A DNA stretch of 16,365 nucleotides from Pseudomonadota bacterium (GCA_027295475.1 JAPUKV010000036.1:1-16365), one strand, 5' to 3'; counted from the first letter of the stretch, positions 5,369 through 13,936 are shown. Notes: generated from the letters alone by a model not told the origin. Numbers and translations are program-made.

Positions 5369-6835
5369 CTACACTGAATCGAGATTCGGCTTGATTACAA
5401 TATCGATACGGCGGTTTTTAGCGCGGCCGGCCGCGGTCTCATTATTGGCGACCGGGTTGGTCTCACCGTAGCCGGTGGCGATCACACGATAACTGGGAAT
5501 TCGCATCGCATTGATCATGTATTGCTGCAAGGACTCGGCTCTTTCCTGAGACAGCTTCTGGTTCAGCTCATCACCGCCATGTGAATCCGTGTGACCCTCG
5601 ATCACAAGCTCACTGCGCGGGAAAATGTCGATTGCTTTCTCGACTTTCCCGAGCAAGTCGAAACTGCCCTGCTTGATCGCTGATGCGCCGCTGTCGAAGC
5701 TCAGGCCGACCAGCCGCAATATGACGTTGTTGCCCTCGCGGAACACGCGTGCCTCGGACTTCGTGAACATTTTCTCGACTTCCTGAAACTGGGCCTTGAT
5801 GCGAGCCTGTGCTTCGAGCCGTTTTACCAACGCTGCCCGCTCGGCGGTGGCACCGCCAAGCCGTTCGTCGAGCGCCCGGATCTCCTCTTCCATGTCGGCA
5901 AGGCGGACAATGCCTGCGTTGACATCCTGCCCAAGGCTTTGCAACTCATTCTGCGTATTCTCGACATAGGCAACCAGTTCGGCCCGCAATCCTGCATGGC
6001 CATCTGACATCGCCGGCACGATGTCGGCTGCCCCGGCAATTTGTCGAAGCGGCTCCTCCCACTGCAGGACCAGCATCTCGACGCTGAGGTCTTTGTCGCG
6101 CACTGAAAGGACCACATCCGCCAGGAAGAAGGCATGTTTGGCCTCGTAATTCGCCTGCTGAGCAAGGTTTCGGGGGTAGTCCGTGTCGTAACGATTTTCC
6201 TCCAGCTCCCGTTCCGCGTCGGCCAGAAGCTGCTTCGCCTTATTGAGCGTAAACGGCGCGTAACGACCGACTCTCCGTTTGTCCGCGTCTGCCAGCAAGC
6301 GGCGTGTTTCGGTCAGATACTGGGCCTTGATCGCCATCAGCTCCGCATCCCGATACAGGCTGGTCGCCTGGATATCCTTGCGCTTGGCGCTCTTCAGGTC
6401 ACCGCGTTCGAGGTAGCGAATCGCCGCGGCAAATTCCCGGTTGGCTTTGTCCCAGATCTCTTTCGATAGCTCGTTCGACCGCGCGTTGAAAGCATCCTGC
6501 CGGCTCTTCAAGACCTGTGCCAGGACCGTCTTTGCCAATTCTGCTGCCCTTTTGGCGGTGCCATAGTTGCTCGCGGCGTCGGCGGTCTTGTCACGGAGAT
6601 ACTGGACGTTGCGGCCACGATTCAGGCCGGCTTCCGCTGCAGCATAGGCTTTGGAGCCTTTGTCATAGCTTCTCGGCGCAAGGAGTTGGGCGTCTACCGC
6701 ATCAGCTTCGACCAAAGCGGCATCGGCGTCTTTGAAAAAGGTATCGCGCAGTTCGTTCTGTGCGAAGGAATCGGCTGTGTTGAGCAGAAATGCTGCAAGC
6801 ACGAGCAAGCTGACAAAACTGGGTTTAGGGGCCAT
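5369..6835 (-). CDS. Periplasmic OmpA-domain protein with long helical N-terminal region
   Basis: A 488-residue exported protein. The signal peptide (1-25) ends at SFA before QN. Residues of about 35-260 are Ala-rich helices with repeated AE/AK/AR segments and a DUF4398-like start (ADAALVEADAVDAQLLAP). A coiled coil lies at about 290-360. The C-terminal OmpA-like peptidoglycan-binding domain holds GHTDSH (414-419), LNQKLSQERA (424-433, R432), TGYGE (454-458) and NRRIDI (474-479). D417 and the R in NRR are in the places that bind diaminopimelate in this family. No beta-barrel is present, so it is a periplasmic or tethered linker between the envelope and peptidoglycan rather than a porin. It stands alone; its leader has interlocking inverted repeats (6879-6907). 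Confidence 0.9.
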   Translation of the reverse strand: MAPKPSFVSLLVLAAFLLNTADSFAQNELRDTFFKDADAALVEADAVDAQLLAPRSYDKGSKAYAAAEAGLNRGRNVQYLRDKTADAASNYGTAKRAAELAKTVLAQVLKSRQDAFNARSNELSKEIWDKANREFAAAIRYLERGDLKSAKRKDIQATSLYRDAELMAIKAQYLTETRRLLADADKRRVGRYAPFTLNKAKQLLADAERELEENRYDTDYPRNLAQQANYEAKHAFFLADVVLSVRDKDLSVEMLVLQWEEPLRQIAGAADIVPAMSDGHAGLRAELVAYVENTQNELQSLGQDVNAGIVRLADMEEEIRALDERLGGATAERAALVKRLEAQARIKAQFQEVEKMFTKSEARVFREGNNVILRLVGLSFDSGASAIKQGSFDLLGKVEKAIDIFPRSELVIEGHTDSHGGDELNQKLSQERAESLQQYMINAMRIPSYRVIATGYGETNPVANNETAAGRAKNRRIDIVIKPNLDSV

Positions 6836-6878
6836 TTTGTAGTTCCAAATTCAGATAAAAAAGCTGTATTCGCAAGCG

Positions 6879-6907
6879 GCGCTACGTGTAACTAGCGCAA
6901 TGTTACA
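6879..6907. promoter_or_regulatory. Interlocking inverted repeats upstream of the OmpA-domain gene
   Basis: GCGCTA (6879-6884) pairs with TAGCGC (6893-6898) across 8 nt, and TGTAAC (6887-6892) pairs with GTTACA (6902-6907) across 9 nt. The arms interleave, so in RNA the two hairpins would exclude each other, while in DNA they could be two overlapping dyad operators. They lie 44-72 bp before the ATG of the minus-strand OmpA-domain gene. Confidence 0.4.
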
Positions 6908-7093
6908 TATCCTGCAACCCTAATTCTGTGCAATGCATCTCTATATACATAATGCCGCAGCTGTAATCGCGGATTCTACGCCTGCAATACGGCCGCCGCG
7001 AGCCCCGTGCAGAGCCATTTTCCTTGCATTTGAGGCTTATCGCCCGCCCGGTAGGGCGTAAGGCAATCCCGGCCCAAAAAACAGGTAAAACAG

Positions 7094-7243
7094 ATGATCA
7101 AGGAACGACAGCAGGTGGCTGAGGTAGCCGGGATCCCATGCCATGTGACACCCATCACAGCTCTGGCGATTGCCGGCGCGATCCCCCGTTTTGGGCCGGA
7201 ATTTGTGCTTTGGCTCACAGATCATCGTGGCCTCGAAGCGTAG
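7094..7243 (+). CDS. Possible small ORF, 49 codons
   Basis: An ATG with AGG 8 nt upstream opens a 49-residue frame that starts MIKERQQVAEVAGIPCH. It has a moderately hydrophobic middle (about residues 19-41) and ends in TAG nine bases before the next gene. Close spacing to the small gene at 7253 is the main support. No family is recognised, and the frame may be chance. Confidence 0.3.
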   Translation: MIKERQQVAEVAGIPCHVTPITALAIAGAIPRFGPEFVLWLTDHRGLEA

Positions 7244-7252
7244 TGTGAGCCC

Positions 7253-7450
7253 ATGTCTGCAAAATACTACACACAGTTTCGATTGACTGACGCGTACTAC
7301 CGCGGTGGTAACGAGTTTAGCGGTGTGGTCGAGCTGAGCCACCCGATGGACAAGAACTCCGAGGTAGCAGACATAGAGGCCGTACTGGCCAAGAATTTCG
7401 ACCTGCAACAGAGTGCCGTGAGACTCGTTAGCTGGTCACGATTGCACTGA
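7253..7450 (+). CDS. Small conserved-looking hypothetical protein
   Basis: A 65-residue cytoplasmic protein of unknown function that starts MSAKYYTQFRLTDAYYRGG. It has no signal peptide, membrane segment or cysteine. The composition is that of a real protein: aromatic N-terminal strand-like segment, acidic middle, and a SWSRLH end. No strong Shine-Dalgarno is present before the ATG, which weakens the call. A strong terminator (7490-7516) follows 40 bp after the stop, which supports a transcribed unit ending here. Confidence 0.6.
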   Translation: MSAKYYTQFRLTDAYYRGGNEFSGVVELSHPMDKNSEVADIEAVLAKNFDLQQSAVRLVSWSRLH

Positions 7451-7782
7451 ATTTAGTTCTTCTGGCGTAGATGATTTCCCCCTGATTTTCCCGGCCTAAC
7501 GGCCGGGATTTTTTTTGCTCATTTCCACCGCAACGGCGATCACAATTACTTACTTAAATCGGGGGCGGGCCCCGATTCTTGCCGGTTTTGCGAACAGTTT
7601 GCGCCGGGTGTGTTCCACGAGCGAGTTTAAGCCCGAGCGAGGGGGATATACGCGACGCAAGCCGTGAGCGTGCCCGATGACAAAAATGGAGTGCGTTGCC
7701 ATTTTGGTCTGCTCGCTACTTTCAACAAGCTTGCTGCTCATGAGACAATGATCGTCTTTCGCTTCACAAACCTAAAGGCGCC
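7451..7782. other. Gene-free region upstream of lipA
   Basis: About 330 bp. It holds the terminator 7490-7516 and a 7-bp inverted repeat AAAATGG/CCATTTT (7683-7689 with 7699-7705), about 80 bp before lipA. A minus-strand frame (7550-7741) has no recognisable content. No convincing sigma70 promoter was found by eye. Confidence 0.5.
7490..7516 (+). terminator. Rho-independent terminator
   Basis: A perfect 7-bp GC stem CCCGGCC / GGCCGGG (7490-7496 with 7501-7507), loop TAAC, followed by eight T. It ends the transcript of the small gene at 7253-7450 and insulates lipA. Confidence 0.93.
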
Positions 7783-8787
7783 ATGAAAGACAGCAGCAAG
7801 CAATTCCGCGGGATTCCCATCGTCAAGAGCGGCAGCAAATACAAGACCGCGGCCGGTTTTATGGCAATCAAGGACGGCATTAAAGCGCACCGGGATGCGC
7901 CGGAACTCACGGTCGGCGGTAAGCCGAAGTGGCTGCGTGCCCAGATGCCGGCAGGGGCGAATTTCTCGGCCGTACGTCAGACCGTTCGCGATCATCGCCT
8001 GAGTACTGTCTGCGAAGAGTCCATGTGCCCGAATATTGGCGAATGCTGGAATAACGGCACAGCGACCATCATGGTTATGGGGTCAGTCTGCACCCGGGCC
8101 TGCCGCTTCTGTGCGGTCGATACCGGTAATCCGAAGGGCTGGCTGGACGACGAAGAGCCTGAAAACATCGCGCGCGCCGTCAAGCTCATGGACCTCGCAT
8201 ATATTGTCCTGACGTCCGTCGACAGGGACGATCTGGCTGACGGTGGAGCGAGTCATTACGCAGCCTGTGTCAAGGCAATCAAGAAACTCAATCCGAATAC
8301 GGCGGTTGAGGCGCTGACGCCCGACTTTCAAGGTGTGCTGAAGGACGTCGAGCTGGTGGTCGATTCGGGGCTCGAGGTTTTTGCACAAAACATTGAGACT
8401 GTAAAGCGCCTTACCTACCCAGTCAGGGACGCGCGGGCGAGTTATGAACAGACACTGAGCGTACTGGCCCACGCGAAAACACATCGAAATGATATCCTGA
8501 CGAAGACCAGCCTGATGCTCGGGCTTGGAGAACGCGACCATGAGATCATGGAAACCATGGATGACCTGCGTAAAATCGACGTCGATATCCTGACGCTGGG
8601 GCAATATTTAAGACCTACGCCAAACCACCTCGCCGTTGAACGATACGTGATACCCGACGAGTTCGAAGCGTATCGACAGGAGGGCCTCGACAAGGGTTTC
8701 GTGGAAGTCGTTGCCGGGCCACTGGTTCGGTCAAGCTATCGGGCCGAGCGCGTGCTTCAAAAAAACAACGTCGGAATCGCAATCTGA
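7783..8787 (+). CDS. lipA: Lipoyl synthase (radical SAM)
   Basis: A 334-residue enzyme that inserts two sulfurs at C6 and C8 of octanoyl groups on lipoyl domains, in the cytoplasm. The auxiliary cluster motif is C77-x4-C82-x5-C88 ([12 protein letters not shown]) and the radical SAM cluster motif C103-x3-C107-x2-C110 (CTRACRFC). The C-terminal RSSYRAE (316-322) supplies the serine ligand of the auxiliary cluster. All expected ligands are present, and length is normal for proteobacteria. A weak AAGG (7775-7778) precedes the ATG. No lipB lies next to it in the window, although the two are often adjacent; sohB follows 40 bp later on the same strand. Confidence 0.98.
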   Translation: MKDSSKQFRGIPIVKSGSKYKTAAGFMAIKDGIKAHRDAPELTVGGKPKWLRAQMPAGANFSAVRQTVRDHRLSTVCEESMCPNIGECWNNGTATIMVMGSVCTRACRFCAVDTGNPKGWLDDEEPENIARAVKLMDLAYIVLTSVDRDDLADGGASHYAACVKAIKKLNPNTAVEALTPDFQGVLKDVELVVDSGLEVFAQNIETVKRLTYPVRDARASYEQTLSVLAHAKTHRNDILTKTSLMLGLGERDHEIMETMDDLRKIDVDILTLGQYLRPTPNHLAVERYVIPDEFEAYRQEGLDKGFVEVVAGPLVRSSYRAERVLQKNNVGIAI

Positions 8788-8827
8788 ACCTCAATATCCG
8801 GGCTTTGCCCGTACACCAAGTGAACCT

Positions 8828-9853
8828 ATGATCGAATTTATCGCCGAATACGGCCTTTTCCTGCTTAAAGCGGTGACGATTGTCGGCGCTATCGTCATCG
8901 TTGTTGGAACCGTCGCCGCCGCCGGCCGCAAGGCCGCCATGCACGAAGGCCTGGAAATCGAACACCTGAACAAGAAGTACCAGACCCTGGCGAGCGCTCT
9001 GAGGCAGGCGATCCTCAAGAAAGCCGATCGGAAGGCACAGGTCAAGGCGGACAAGGAAAAGGCCAAGGCCGAAGCCAAGTCTGCCGACACGCGGCCGCGG
9101 ACTTTTGTCATAGATTTCAAAGGCGACTTGAAGGCAACTGCAGTTGCATCACTCCGCGAAGAGGTAAGCGCCATTCTCGAAGTGGCCGGGTCGGATGATC
9201 AGGTCGTTGTCCGCCTGGAGAATCATGGCGGTATCGTCCACGAGCACGGCCTCGCTACCTCGCAACTCGTGCGCATTCGGGATCAGGGCATTCCCTTGCT
9301 CGTTTCGGTGGACAAAATGGCCGCGAGTGGCGGTTACCTGATGGCATGTGTCGCCAACAGGCTCATCGCAGCGCCGTTCGCAATACTCGGCTCGATCGGT
9401 GTGATCGCCCAGTTGCCAAACTTCAACCGGATGCTGGAAGAGCATGGCATCGACTTCGAGATGATTACGGCCGGCAAACACAAACGAAATGTAACGATAT
9501 TCGGCAAGAACACGGACGAAGACCGGGCCAAGCTCAAAGAGGAACTCGAGGATGTCCACAGCTTGTTCAAAGATGTCGTCGGCAGATACCGCCAGGAGCT
9601 GGATCTCGAGAAAGTGGCCACCGGCGAGCATTGGTACGGCACCAGGGCGCTGGAACTTGGGCTGGCGGACGAGCTCAAGACGAGCGACGAACTGCTCGCC
9701 GGGCTCGCCAAGGATCGAGACCTCTATCGTGTGAGCTACAAGATCAGGCAGCCATTGCAGAAAAGAATACTGGCGAGTGTCGACACGCTTCTCGAGAAAG
9801 CCGATGCAGCAAGCTGGCGCCGCCGCTTCGAATCGCGTTTGCCACGCTCGTAA
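8828..9853 (+). CDS. sohB: SohB-type signal-peptide peptidase family (S49) protease
   Basis: A 341-residue inner-membrane serine protease of family S49 with its catalytic part in the periplasm. One transmembrane segment (about 10-32) is followed by a Lys/Ala-rich charged helix (64-84), then the S49 domain. The Ser-Lys dyad is S167 in MAASGGYLMA and K219 in ITAGKHKRN. The 52-residue spacing equals that of Ser147/Lys199 in B. subtilis SppA. GSIGVIAQLPNF is a further family motif. SohB acts in envelope protein turnover; the substrate is unknown. The start at 8828 gives the membrane segment directly at the N-terminus. It may be co-transcribed with lipA; only a 5-bp hairpin without T tract (8799-8811) lies between. 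Confidence 0.94.
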   Translation: MIEFIAEYGLFLLKAVTIVGAIVIVVGTVAAAGRKAAMHEGLEIEHLNKKYQTLASALRQAILKKADRKAQVKADKEKAKAEAKSADTRPRTFVIDFKGDLKATAVASLREEVSAILEVAGSDDQVVVRLENHGGIVHEHGLATSQLVRIRDQGIPLLVSVDKMAASGGYLMACVANRLIAAPFAILGSIGVIAQLPNFNRMLEEHGIDFEMITAGKHKRNVTIFGKNTDEDRAKLKEELEDVHSLFKDVVGRYRQELDLEKVATGEHWYGTRALELGLADELKTSDELLAGLAKDRDLYRVSYKIRQPLQKRILASVDTLLEKADAASWRRRFESRLPRS

Positions 9854-9984
9854 ACGGCGAGGACTTCGAAACGTTAAGACCGTTGCATGTGTTGGCGCTT
9901 GCCGGGAACCCTGCAGCAGAGGCCCTGTCTTAGTAATGATGCATCGTGTGATTTCAGTCTGGCGCGGGCGTAGCCGGAGTCGGC

Positions 9985-9990
9985 TATAAT
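9985..9990 (+). promoter_or_regulatory. Candidate -10 element before the M48 gene
   Basis: A perfect TATAAT lies 26 bp upstream of the ATG at 10016. No good -35 hexamer is found at 16-18 bp spacing, so activity is uncertain. If used, it would start the M48-methyltransferase transcript independently of sohB. Confidence 0.4.
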
Positions 9991-10015
9991 CCGTGCACAG
10001 CCGCGAGGAGTTAAA

Positions 10016-10831
10016 ATGTTCAACCTACGCTACAAAGCCCTGATTCTTATAACGTTTTTTGCGTCTCTCGCTGCCGCCTGTACAACTTCTCCGACAGGAC
10101 GCAGCCAGATGATCCTGAAGTCGGATACCGAGCTTGAGGCCCAGGCATCCAAAGAGTTTGCGAAACTCAGAGCCGAAGCGCCTCTCGTGACCGACCGGGC
10201 AACCATCGACTATGTCGCCTGTGTCGCGACCAACATCGTCGATTCGCTGGAGGGACCCGAGGCAAAATTGAACTGGGAGCTGGCAGTCATCGACAGCCAG
10301 GAGCAAAATGCGTTCGTCATGCCGGGGGGCAAGATCGCGGTGTATGAGGGTATTCTGAGCGTTGCGACAAACCAGGACCAATTGGCGGCCGTCATCGGAC
10401 ACGAGGTTGCGCATGTGACGGCTCGACACGCGAACGAGCGTGCATCGCGGGGCGAATTCACAGACATCGGTGTCTATATCGCCGCGATCGTTCTGGGGCA
10501 GGGGCATAGTGGATTTACACAAACCGCCTACGAAGGCCTGAATGCGGGTGCCCAGCTAGGTATTTTCCTGCCGCATACGCGGGCGCAGGAATCCGAAGCC
10601 GATGTACTCGGCCTCCAGTACATGGCCAAAGCCGGCTTCGATCCGCGTGAGAGCGTTGAGCTGTGGAAGAAAATGCAGAAGGAGCACGAGGACAGTGCGC
10701 CACCGGAGTTTCTGTCCACGCACCCGTCAAGCGAAACACGTATCGAGGCACTGATATCGCAGTATCCGGGCGCGCTGGCCCTGATGAACGAGGCCAAGGC
10801 CCAGGGCAAGAAACCGAACTGCTCGAGGTAA
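10016..10831 (+). CDS. M48 family metalloprotease lipoprotein
   Basis: A 271-residue periplasmic zinc protease tethered by lipid. The signal peptide ends at SLAAAC, with Cys22 as lipidation site. The zinc site is HEVAH (H129, E130, H133) and the third ligand E192 in ESEAD. Upstream AVYEGIL and downstream FLSTHPSSETRI are typical of the LoiP/YcaL/YggG type of M48 enzyme, which help outer-membrane protein quality control; the exact subtype is not fixed. A strong GAGGAG (10005-10010) lies 5 nt before the ATG. Its stop TAA shares a base with the ATG of the methyltransferase gene. Confidence 0.94.
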   Translation: MFNLRYKALILITFFASLAAACTTSPTGRSQMILKSDTELEAQASKEFAKLRAEAPLVTDRATIDYVACVATNIVDSLEGPEAKLNWELAVIDSQEQNAFVMPGGKIAVYEGILSVATNQDQLAAVIGHEVAHVTARHANERASRGEFTDIGVYIAAIVLGQGHSGFTQTAYEGLNAGAQLGIFLPHTRAQESEADVLGLQYMAKAGFDPRESVELWKKMQKEHEDSAPPEFLSTHPSSETRIEALISQYPGALALMNEAKAQGKKPNCSR

Positions 10832-11598
10832 TGACGACAGTCGATACCGCTTCGTCTGAGCAATCGTTCGAGGACCATTTCTTGGGCCTCTCGCGCTCGT
10901 ACGCCGAATTCCGTCCCACCTATCCGGCATCATTGTTCGGTTTCCTGGCGGATTGTTGCGCCAGGCGGCAGCTCGCCTGGGACTGCGCGACCGGCAACGG
11001 CCAGGCTGCGCGGGCGCTTACCCAATACTTCGAGCAGGTCATCGGAACCGACGCGAGCGAAGCCCAGATCCAGTCGGCCAAAAGCAAGCCCGGGATCGAG
11101 TTCCACGTCGCCAGAGCAGAGGAGTCCGGCCTGGATGACAATTCGATCGACCTGATTACCGTCGCACAAGCACTACACTGGTTTGATATCGCGAGTTTCT
11201 TCGACGAGGCCCAAAGGGTTCTCGCCCCGGGCGGTGTGCTGGCAGTCTGGTCCTATGAAAGATGTATTGTCGATCCGGATTGCGACCTGCTGATCAACGA
11301 GCTCTATGCCGATATCCTGCGCAGTTACTGGCCGCCAGAGCGCAAGCTGGTCGAGGAGAGTTACCAGAGTATCGAGCTGCCAATGCCGTCGATTACGCCG
11401 CCCGAATTCGCCATGGAGATCGACTGGATGGCTGAAGAAATGCTCGGCTACCTCCGGACCTGGTCAGCGTCCCGGCGATACTTCATGGACAAAGGATCTG
11501 ATCCCGTGTCGCTGATCGAGGGTCGGCTCCTTGAGGCATGGGGTGCAGGTACCCGCCAGGTCTCGTGGCCACTGAATCTCAAGATCGGCCGTGCCTGA
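10831..11598 (+). CDS. Class I SAM-dependent methyltransferase
   Basis: A 255-residue cytoplasmic methyltransferase. It begins with the common SYAEFRPTYPASLFGFL lead-in. SAM motif I is WDCATGNGQAA (50-60), the acidic ribose-binding residue D74 is in GTDASEAQ, and the later AEESGLDDNSIDLITVAQALHWF segment is typical of UbiE/trans-aconitate methyltransferase-like enzymes (Methyltransf_11 type). The substrate cannot be told. The ATG at 10831 overlaps the stop of the M48 gene as TAATG, implying translational coupling, so this start is preferred over in-frame upstream codons. Confidence 0.92.
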   Translation: MTTVDTASSEQSFEDHFLGLSRSYAEFRPTYPASLFGFLADCCARRQLAWDCATGNGQAARALTQYFEQVIGTDASEAQIQSAKSKPGIEFHVARAEESGLDDNSIDLITVAQALHWFDIASFFDEAQRVLAPGGVLAVWSYERCIVDPDCDLLINELYADILRSYWPPERKLVEESYQSIELPMPSITPPEFAMEIDWMAEEMLGYLRTWSASRRYFMDKGSDPVSLIEGRLLEAWGAGTRQVSWPLNLKIGRA

Positions 11599-11642
11599 AT
11601 AGTGTCTACGGGCATTTTCTGAGAAAATCGACCAAACTCCGG

Positions 11643-12824
11643 ATGGCGGTTGACGCATTGCCAAACAAGAACCCCCCATTATTGCGATATCTGATGCTGT
11701 TCCTGGCGCTGCAGCTGGGCGGCTGTATGACAATTCAAGACTTTCTCGACGCGAGACAGCGTGGGGAGCGACCGACGGCATTGCCGATCGAAAAGCGGCC
11801 GCTGCTCGAGCCGATCAGCCGAAATTACTTCGTTCTGGAATCACCTGAACAGACGGTCGTCGGTGAACCACAGATCGTATTTACTCGCGAGTCAGACACG
11901 TTTTCAGACCTGGCACGCGAGTATGGGCTCGGCTATGACGACCTCGTTGCGGCAAATCCGGACATCGATCCCTGGTTGCCTGGAGAAAACACGCCGGTGT
12001 TACTGGCGACGCAATACGTGTTGCCGGACACGCCCCGGCGCGGCGTCATTCTGAATATCGCGTCGAAGCGCCTGTTTTACTACCCGGCAGTCGGCGAGGG
12101 CGAACCAGTCCAGGTCCTGACGTATCCGATCGGCATCGGCCGCGTCGGCTGGGAAACGCCGCTCGGTGAAACGACTGTGGTTGCGAAAGCGCGTGATCCC
12201 CACTGGTATGTGCCCTGGTCCGTTCAGCAGGAACATAAGGAGAGTGGCGACCCGCTGCCATCGGTCGTGCCGCCGGGTCCGGACAATCCGCTCGGCGCCC
12301 ACGTATTGCAACTCGACCTGCCCGGATACCTTATTCACGGCACGAATCAGCCGTATGGTATTGGCATGCGCGTCAGCCACGGTTGCGTGCGCCTTTATCC
12401 GGAAAACATCGAGCGCCTTTATTCGATGGTCGACATCGGTGAATCGGTCACCATCGTCAACGAACCGTTTCTTGTCGGTTGGCTGGAAGGCGAGTTCTAT
12501 CTGGAAAGCCACACTCCGCTGGAGGATGATGCCGTTACGGCGGATGAGCGCTTGCAAAAGATTTTCGACAGGGCGAGGAATAGCTCCGGCGCGTTTAACG
12601 ATCAGGTTGAGCGAGACTATGCAAGGGCAATTGCGGGCGATGCGCTCGGCGTGCCCGTGCGGGTTCTGCTCGGCGACGCCGATGAGCTTTATGGAAGGGC
12701 GCGCTTGGTTCGAAACACTGTCGAGATCGATCCGGACGCACCGACATTGGCCGAAATCAGGGAAATTCTGGATGCGCCAGTCGGGCTTGGGGAATCAGAC
12801 GATGCGGTCAGGCTGGTCGAATAA
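11643..12824 (+). CDS. L,D-transpeptidase (YkuD) lipoprotein
   Basis: A 393-residue periplasmic enzyme that makes 3-3 peptidoglycan cross-links or attaches proteins to peptidoglycan. A signal segment ends in LQLGGC (Cys28), a lipobox. A LysM-like part (about 79-127, with SDTFSDLAREYGLGYDDLVAANP) precedes the YkuD domain (about 133-275). Catalytic residues are H232 in IHGTNQ, H246 and C248 in SHGCVRLYP. The architecture is that of ErfK/YbiS/YnhG with a longer C-terminal tail (about 120 residues) of unknown role. No Shine-Dalgarno precedes the ATG at 11643; the choice rests on the signal peptide, and the frame is open further up to 11538. The gene starts 44 bp after the methyltransferase. Confidence 0.93.
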   Translation: MAVDALPNKNPPLLRYLMLFLALQLGGCMTIQDFLDARQRGERPTALPIEKRPLLEPISRNYFVLESPEQTVVGEPQIVFTRESDTFSDLAREYGLGYDDLVAANPDIDPWLPGENTPVLLATQYVLPDTPRRGVILNIASKRLFYYPAVGEGEPVQVLTYPIGIGRVGWETPLGETTVVAKARDPHWYVPWSVQQEHKESGDPLPSVVPPGPDNPLGAHVLQLDLPGYLIHGTNQPYGIGMRVSHGCVRLYPENIERLYSMVDIGESVTIVNEPFLVGWLEGEFYLESHTPLEDDAVTADERLQKIFDRARNSSGAFNDQVERDYARAIAGDALGVPVRVLLGDADELYGRARLVRNTVEIDPDAPTLAEIREILDAPVGLGESDDAVRLVE

Positions 12825-12871
12825 AGATATTTGCCGCCGTCGTCAAAGTACAAAGCTCTGCAGAAAAAAAG

Positions 12872-13936
12872 CTACTCGAAATAGCGCATGAACTCCGGAG
12901 GTAAAGCGGCTTGGTCCAGCGGTTCGCCACCCGGCACCGGCAGCTCTGCGGAACTGTAAGTATTCCAGAACAGGAATTTCTTATCCGCCAGTTCCGGATT
13001 ATCGAGATCGCTTAGCAATGCCGCCATCGCTTTGCCGGTATAGGTTGTCTCAAGTTTGATATCCAGTTGATCTTCCGCGAACTGTACAGCGGCATCTGTC
13101 GCAGCATCTGCCCTGGCGTAACCGCCCGCGAAAAATTTATGGCGCACGACGACCCTGACCCGGCTCTCGAGGTCAGCGGGGATTTTGTCGTCTATCCGCC
13201 GCAGCATCAGCGCAGTCTTCCCTATGAGTCTGTGCAAAGCTTCCTCGTTCATGATCTCAGGGTCGGAAACGCGTACCGCCTGAACTTCGGTCGGTAGTTC
13301 AGCAAGTGCAAGCCCTATCGCGAGGCCGGCAGCCGTGCCCATCGTTCCGGTCGCGACATAAAGCCGGTCCGGTGCCGCAACGATGCCTGTGGCTACCTGT
13401 TCGGCGAGTTCCAGCCCCGCGTTGACGAGGCCAACTGCACCGAGCCACGAAGATCCACCCATTGGCACGACCCAGGCATTCTTGTCCCAGAGGTGCTGAC
13501 GCAGAGTCGCAATTCGGTTTGCGTACGATCCTCCGTATCTCACCAGGTCGGTGCCGTTCCTGATGTGCATATTGAGCGTCGCGGGTACTATCGGCGTTTT
13601 TGCCTGATGCGACAGGAAGCAAGTGCAGTCAAGACCCAAATGTTGAGAGTAGAGCGCAGTTGCCAGGGCATGATTGGAACCGACGGAACCGAACGTCGCG
13701 ATCCGACTGCGATGTTTTTCGCGAGCATGGTGTAACAGGTATTCGAGCTTGCGAACCTTGTTTCCGCCATACAGATCGCCCGTCAGGTTGTCATGCTTTA
13801 TCGATAGCAAATGTCGGCCGGACGGATGATCGACCGTGATATCGCTTACGGGCGTCGGCAGGTTCGCCAGGCTTTCCCGTTTGAGAGTCTCCCCAGCCTT
13901 CGGGAACAACGCGGACAAGTAATCAGTATCTGACAT
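12872..13936 (-). CDS. PLP-dependent ACC deaminase / D-cysteine desulfhydrase family protein
   Basis: A 354-residue cytoplasmic fold-type II PLP enzyme. The PLP lysine is K60 in YGGNKVRKLEYLL, equivalent to Lys51 of ACC deaminase. The GSVGSNHALATA loop (83-94) contacts substrate carboxylate, and ATGTMGTAAGLAIGL is the phosphate-binding Gly-rich loop. Family members act on D-cysteine, 1-aminocyclopropane-1-carboxylate or other amino acids; the substrate here is open. It is slightly longer than the usual 325-340 residues. It is convergent with the L,D-transpeptidase gene (47-bp gap) and divergent from the tail sheath gene. Confidence 0.9.
   Translation of the reverse strand: MSDTDYLSALFPKAGETLKRESLANLPTPVSDITVDHPSGRHLLSIKHDNLTGDLYGGNKVRKLEYLLHHAREKHRSRIATFGSVGSNHALATALYSQHLGLDCTCFLSHQAKTPIVPATLNMHIRNGTDLVRYGGSYANRIATLRQHLWDKNAWVVPMGGSSWLGAVGLVNAGLELAEQVATGIVAAPDRLYVATGTMGTAAGLAIGLALAELPTEVQAVRVSDPEIMNEEALHRLIGKTALMLRRIDDKIPADLESRVRVVVRHKFFAGGYARADAATDAAVQFAEDQLDIKLETTYTGKAMAALLSDLDNPELADKKFLFWNTYSSAELPVPGGEPLDQAALPPEFMRYFE

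Larger units (their letters stand above)
6836..7252. other. Intergenic region between OmpA-domain gene and small ORFs
   Basis: About 415 bp between the starts of two divergent genes. It holds the interlocking inverted repeats, otherwise unrecognised sequence, and a possible 49-codon plus-strand ORF (7094-7243). A minus-strand frame here contains CDGCH by chance but lacks a supportable start, signal peptide or domain. Confidence 0.5.

Noticed and set aside
5182..5394. Plus-strand 70-codon frame across the hairpin array
   Set aside because: The 51-bp unit length keeps a frame open through the repeat, but substitutions follow base pairing rather than codons, so it is not coding.
7037..7408. Minus-strand frame with a heme-like CDGCH motif
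   Set aside because: A single CxxCH without signal peptide or distal Met ligand, antisense to the likelier small ORFs. Chance explains it better than a cytochrome c.
9346..9933. 195-codon plus-strand frame inside sohB
   Set aside because: A +1-frame shadow of the intact, motif-complete sohB; Arg-rich translation without domain features.
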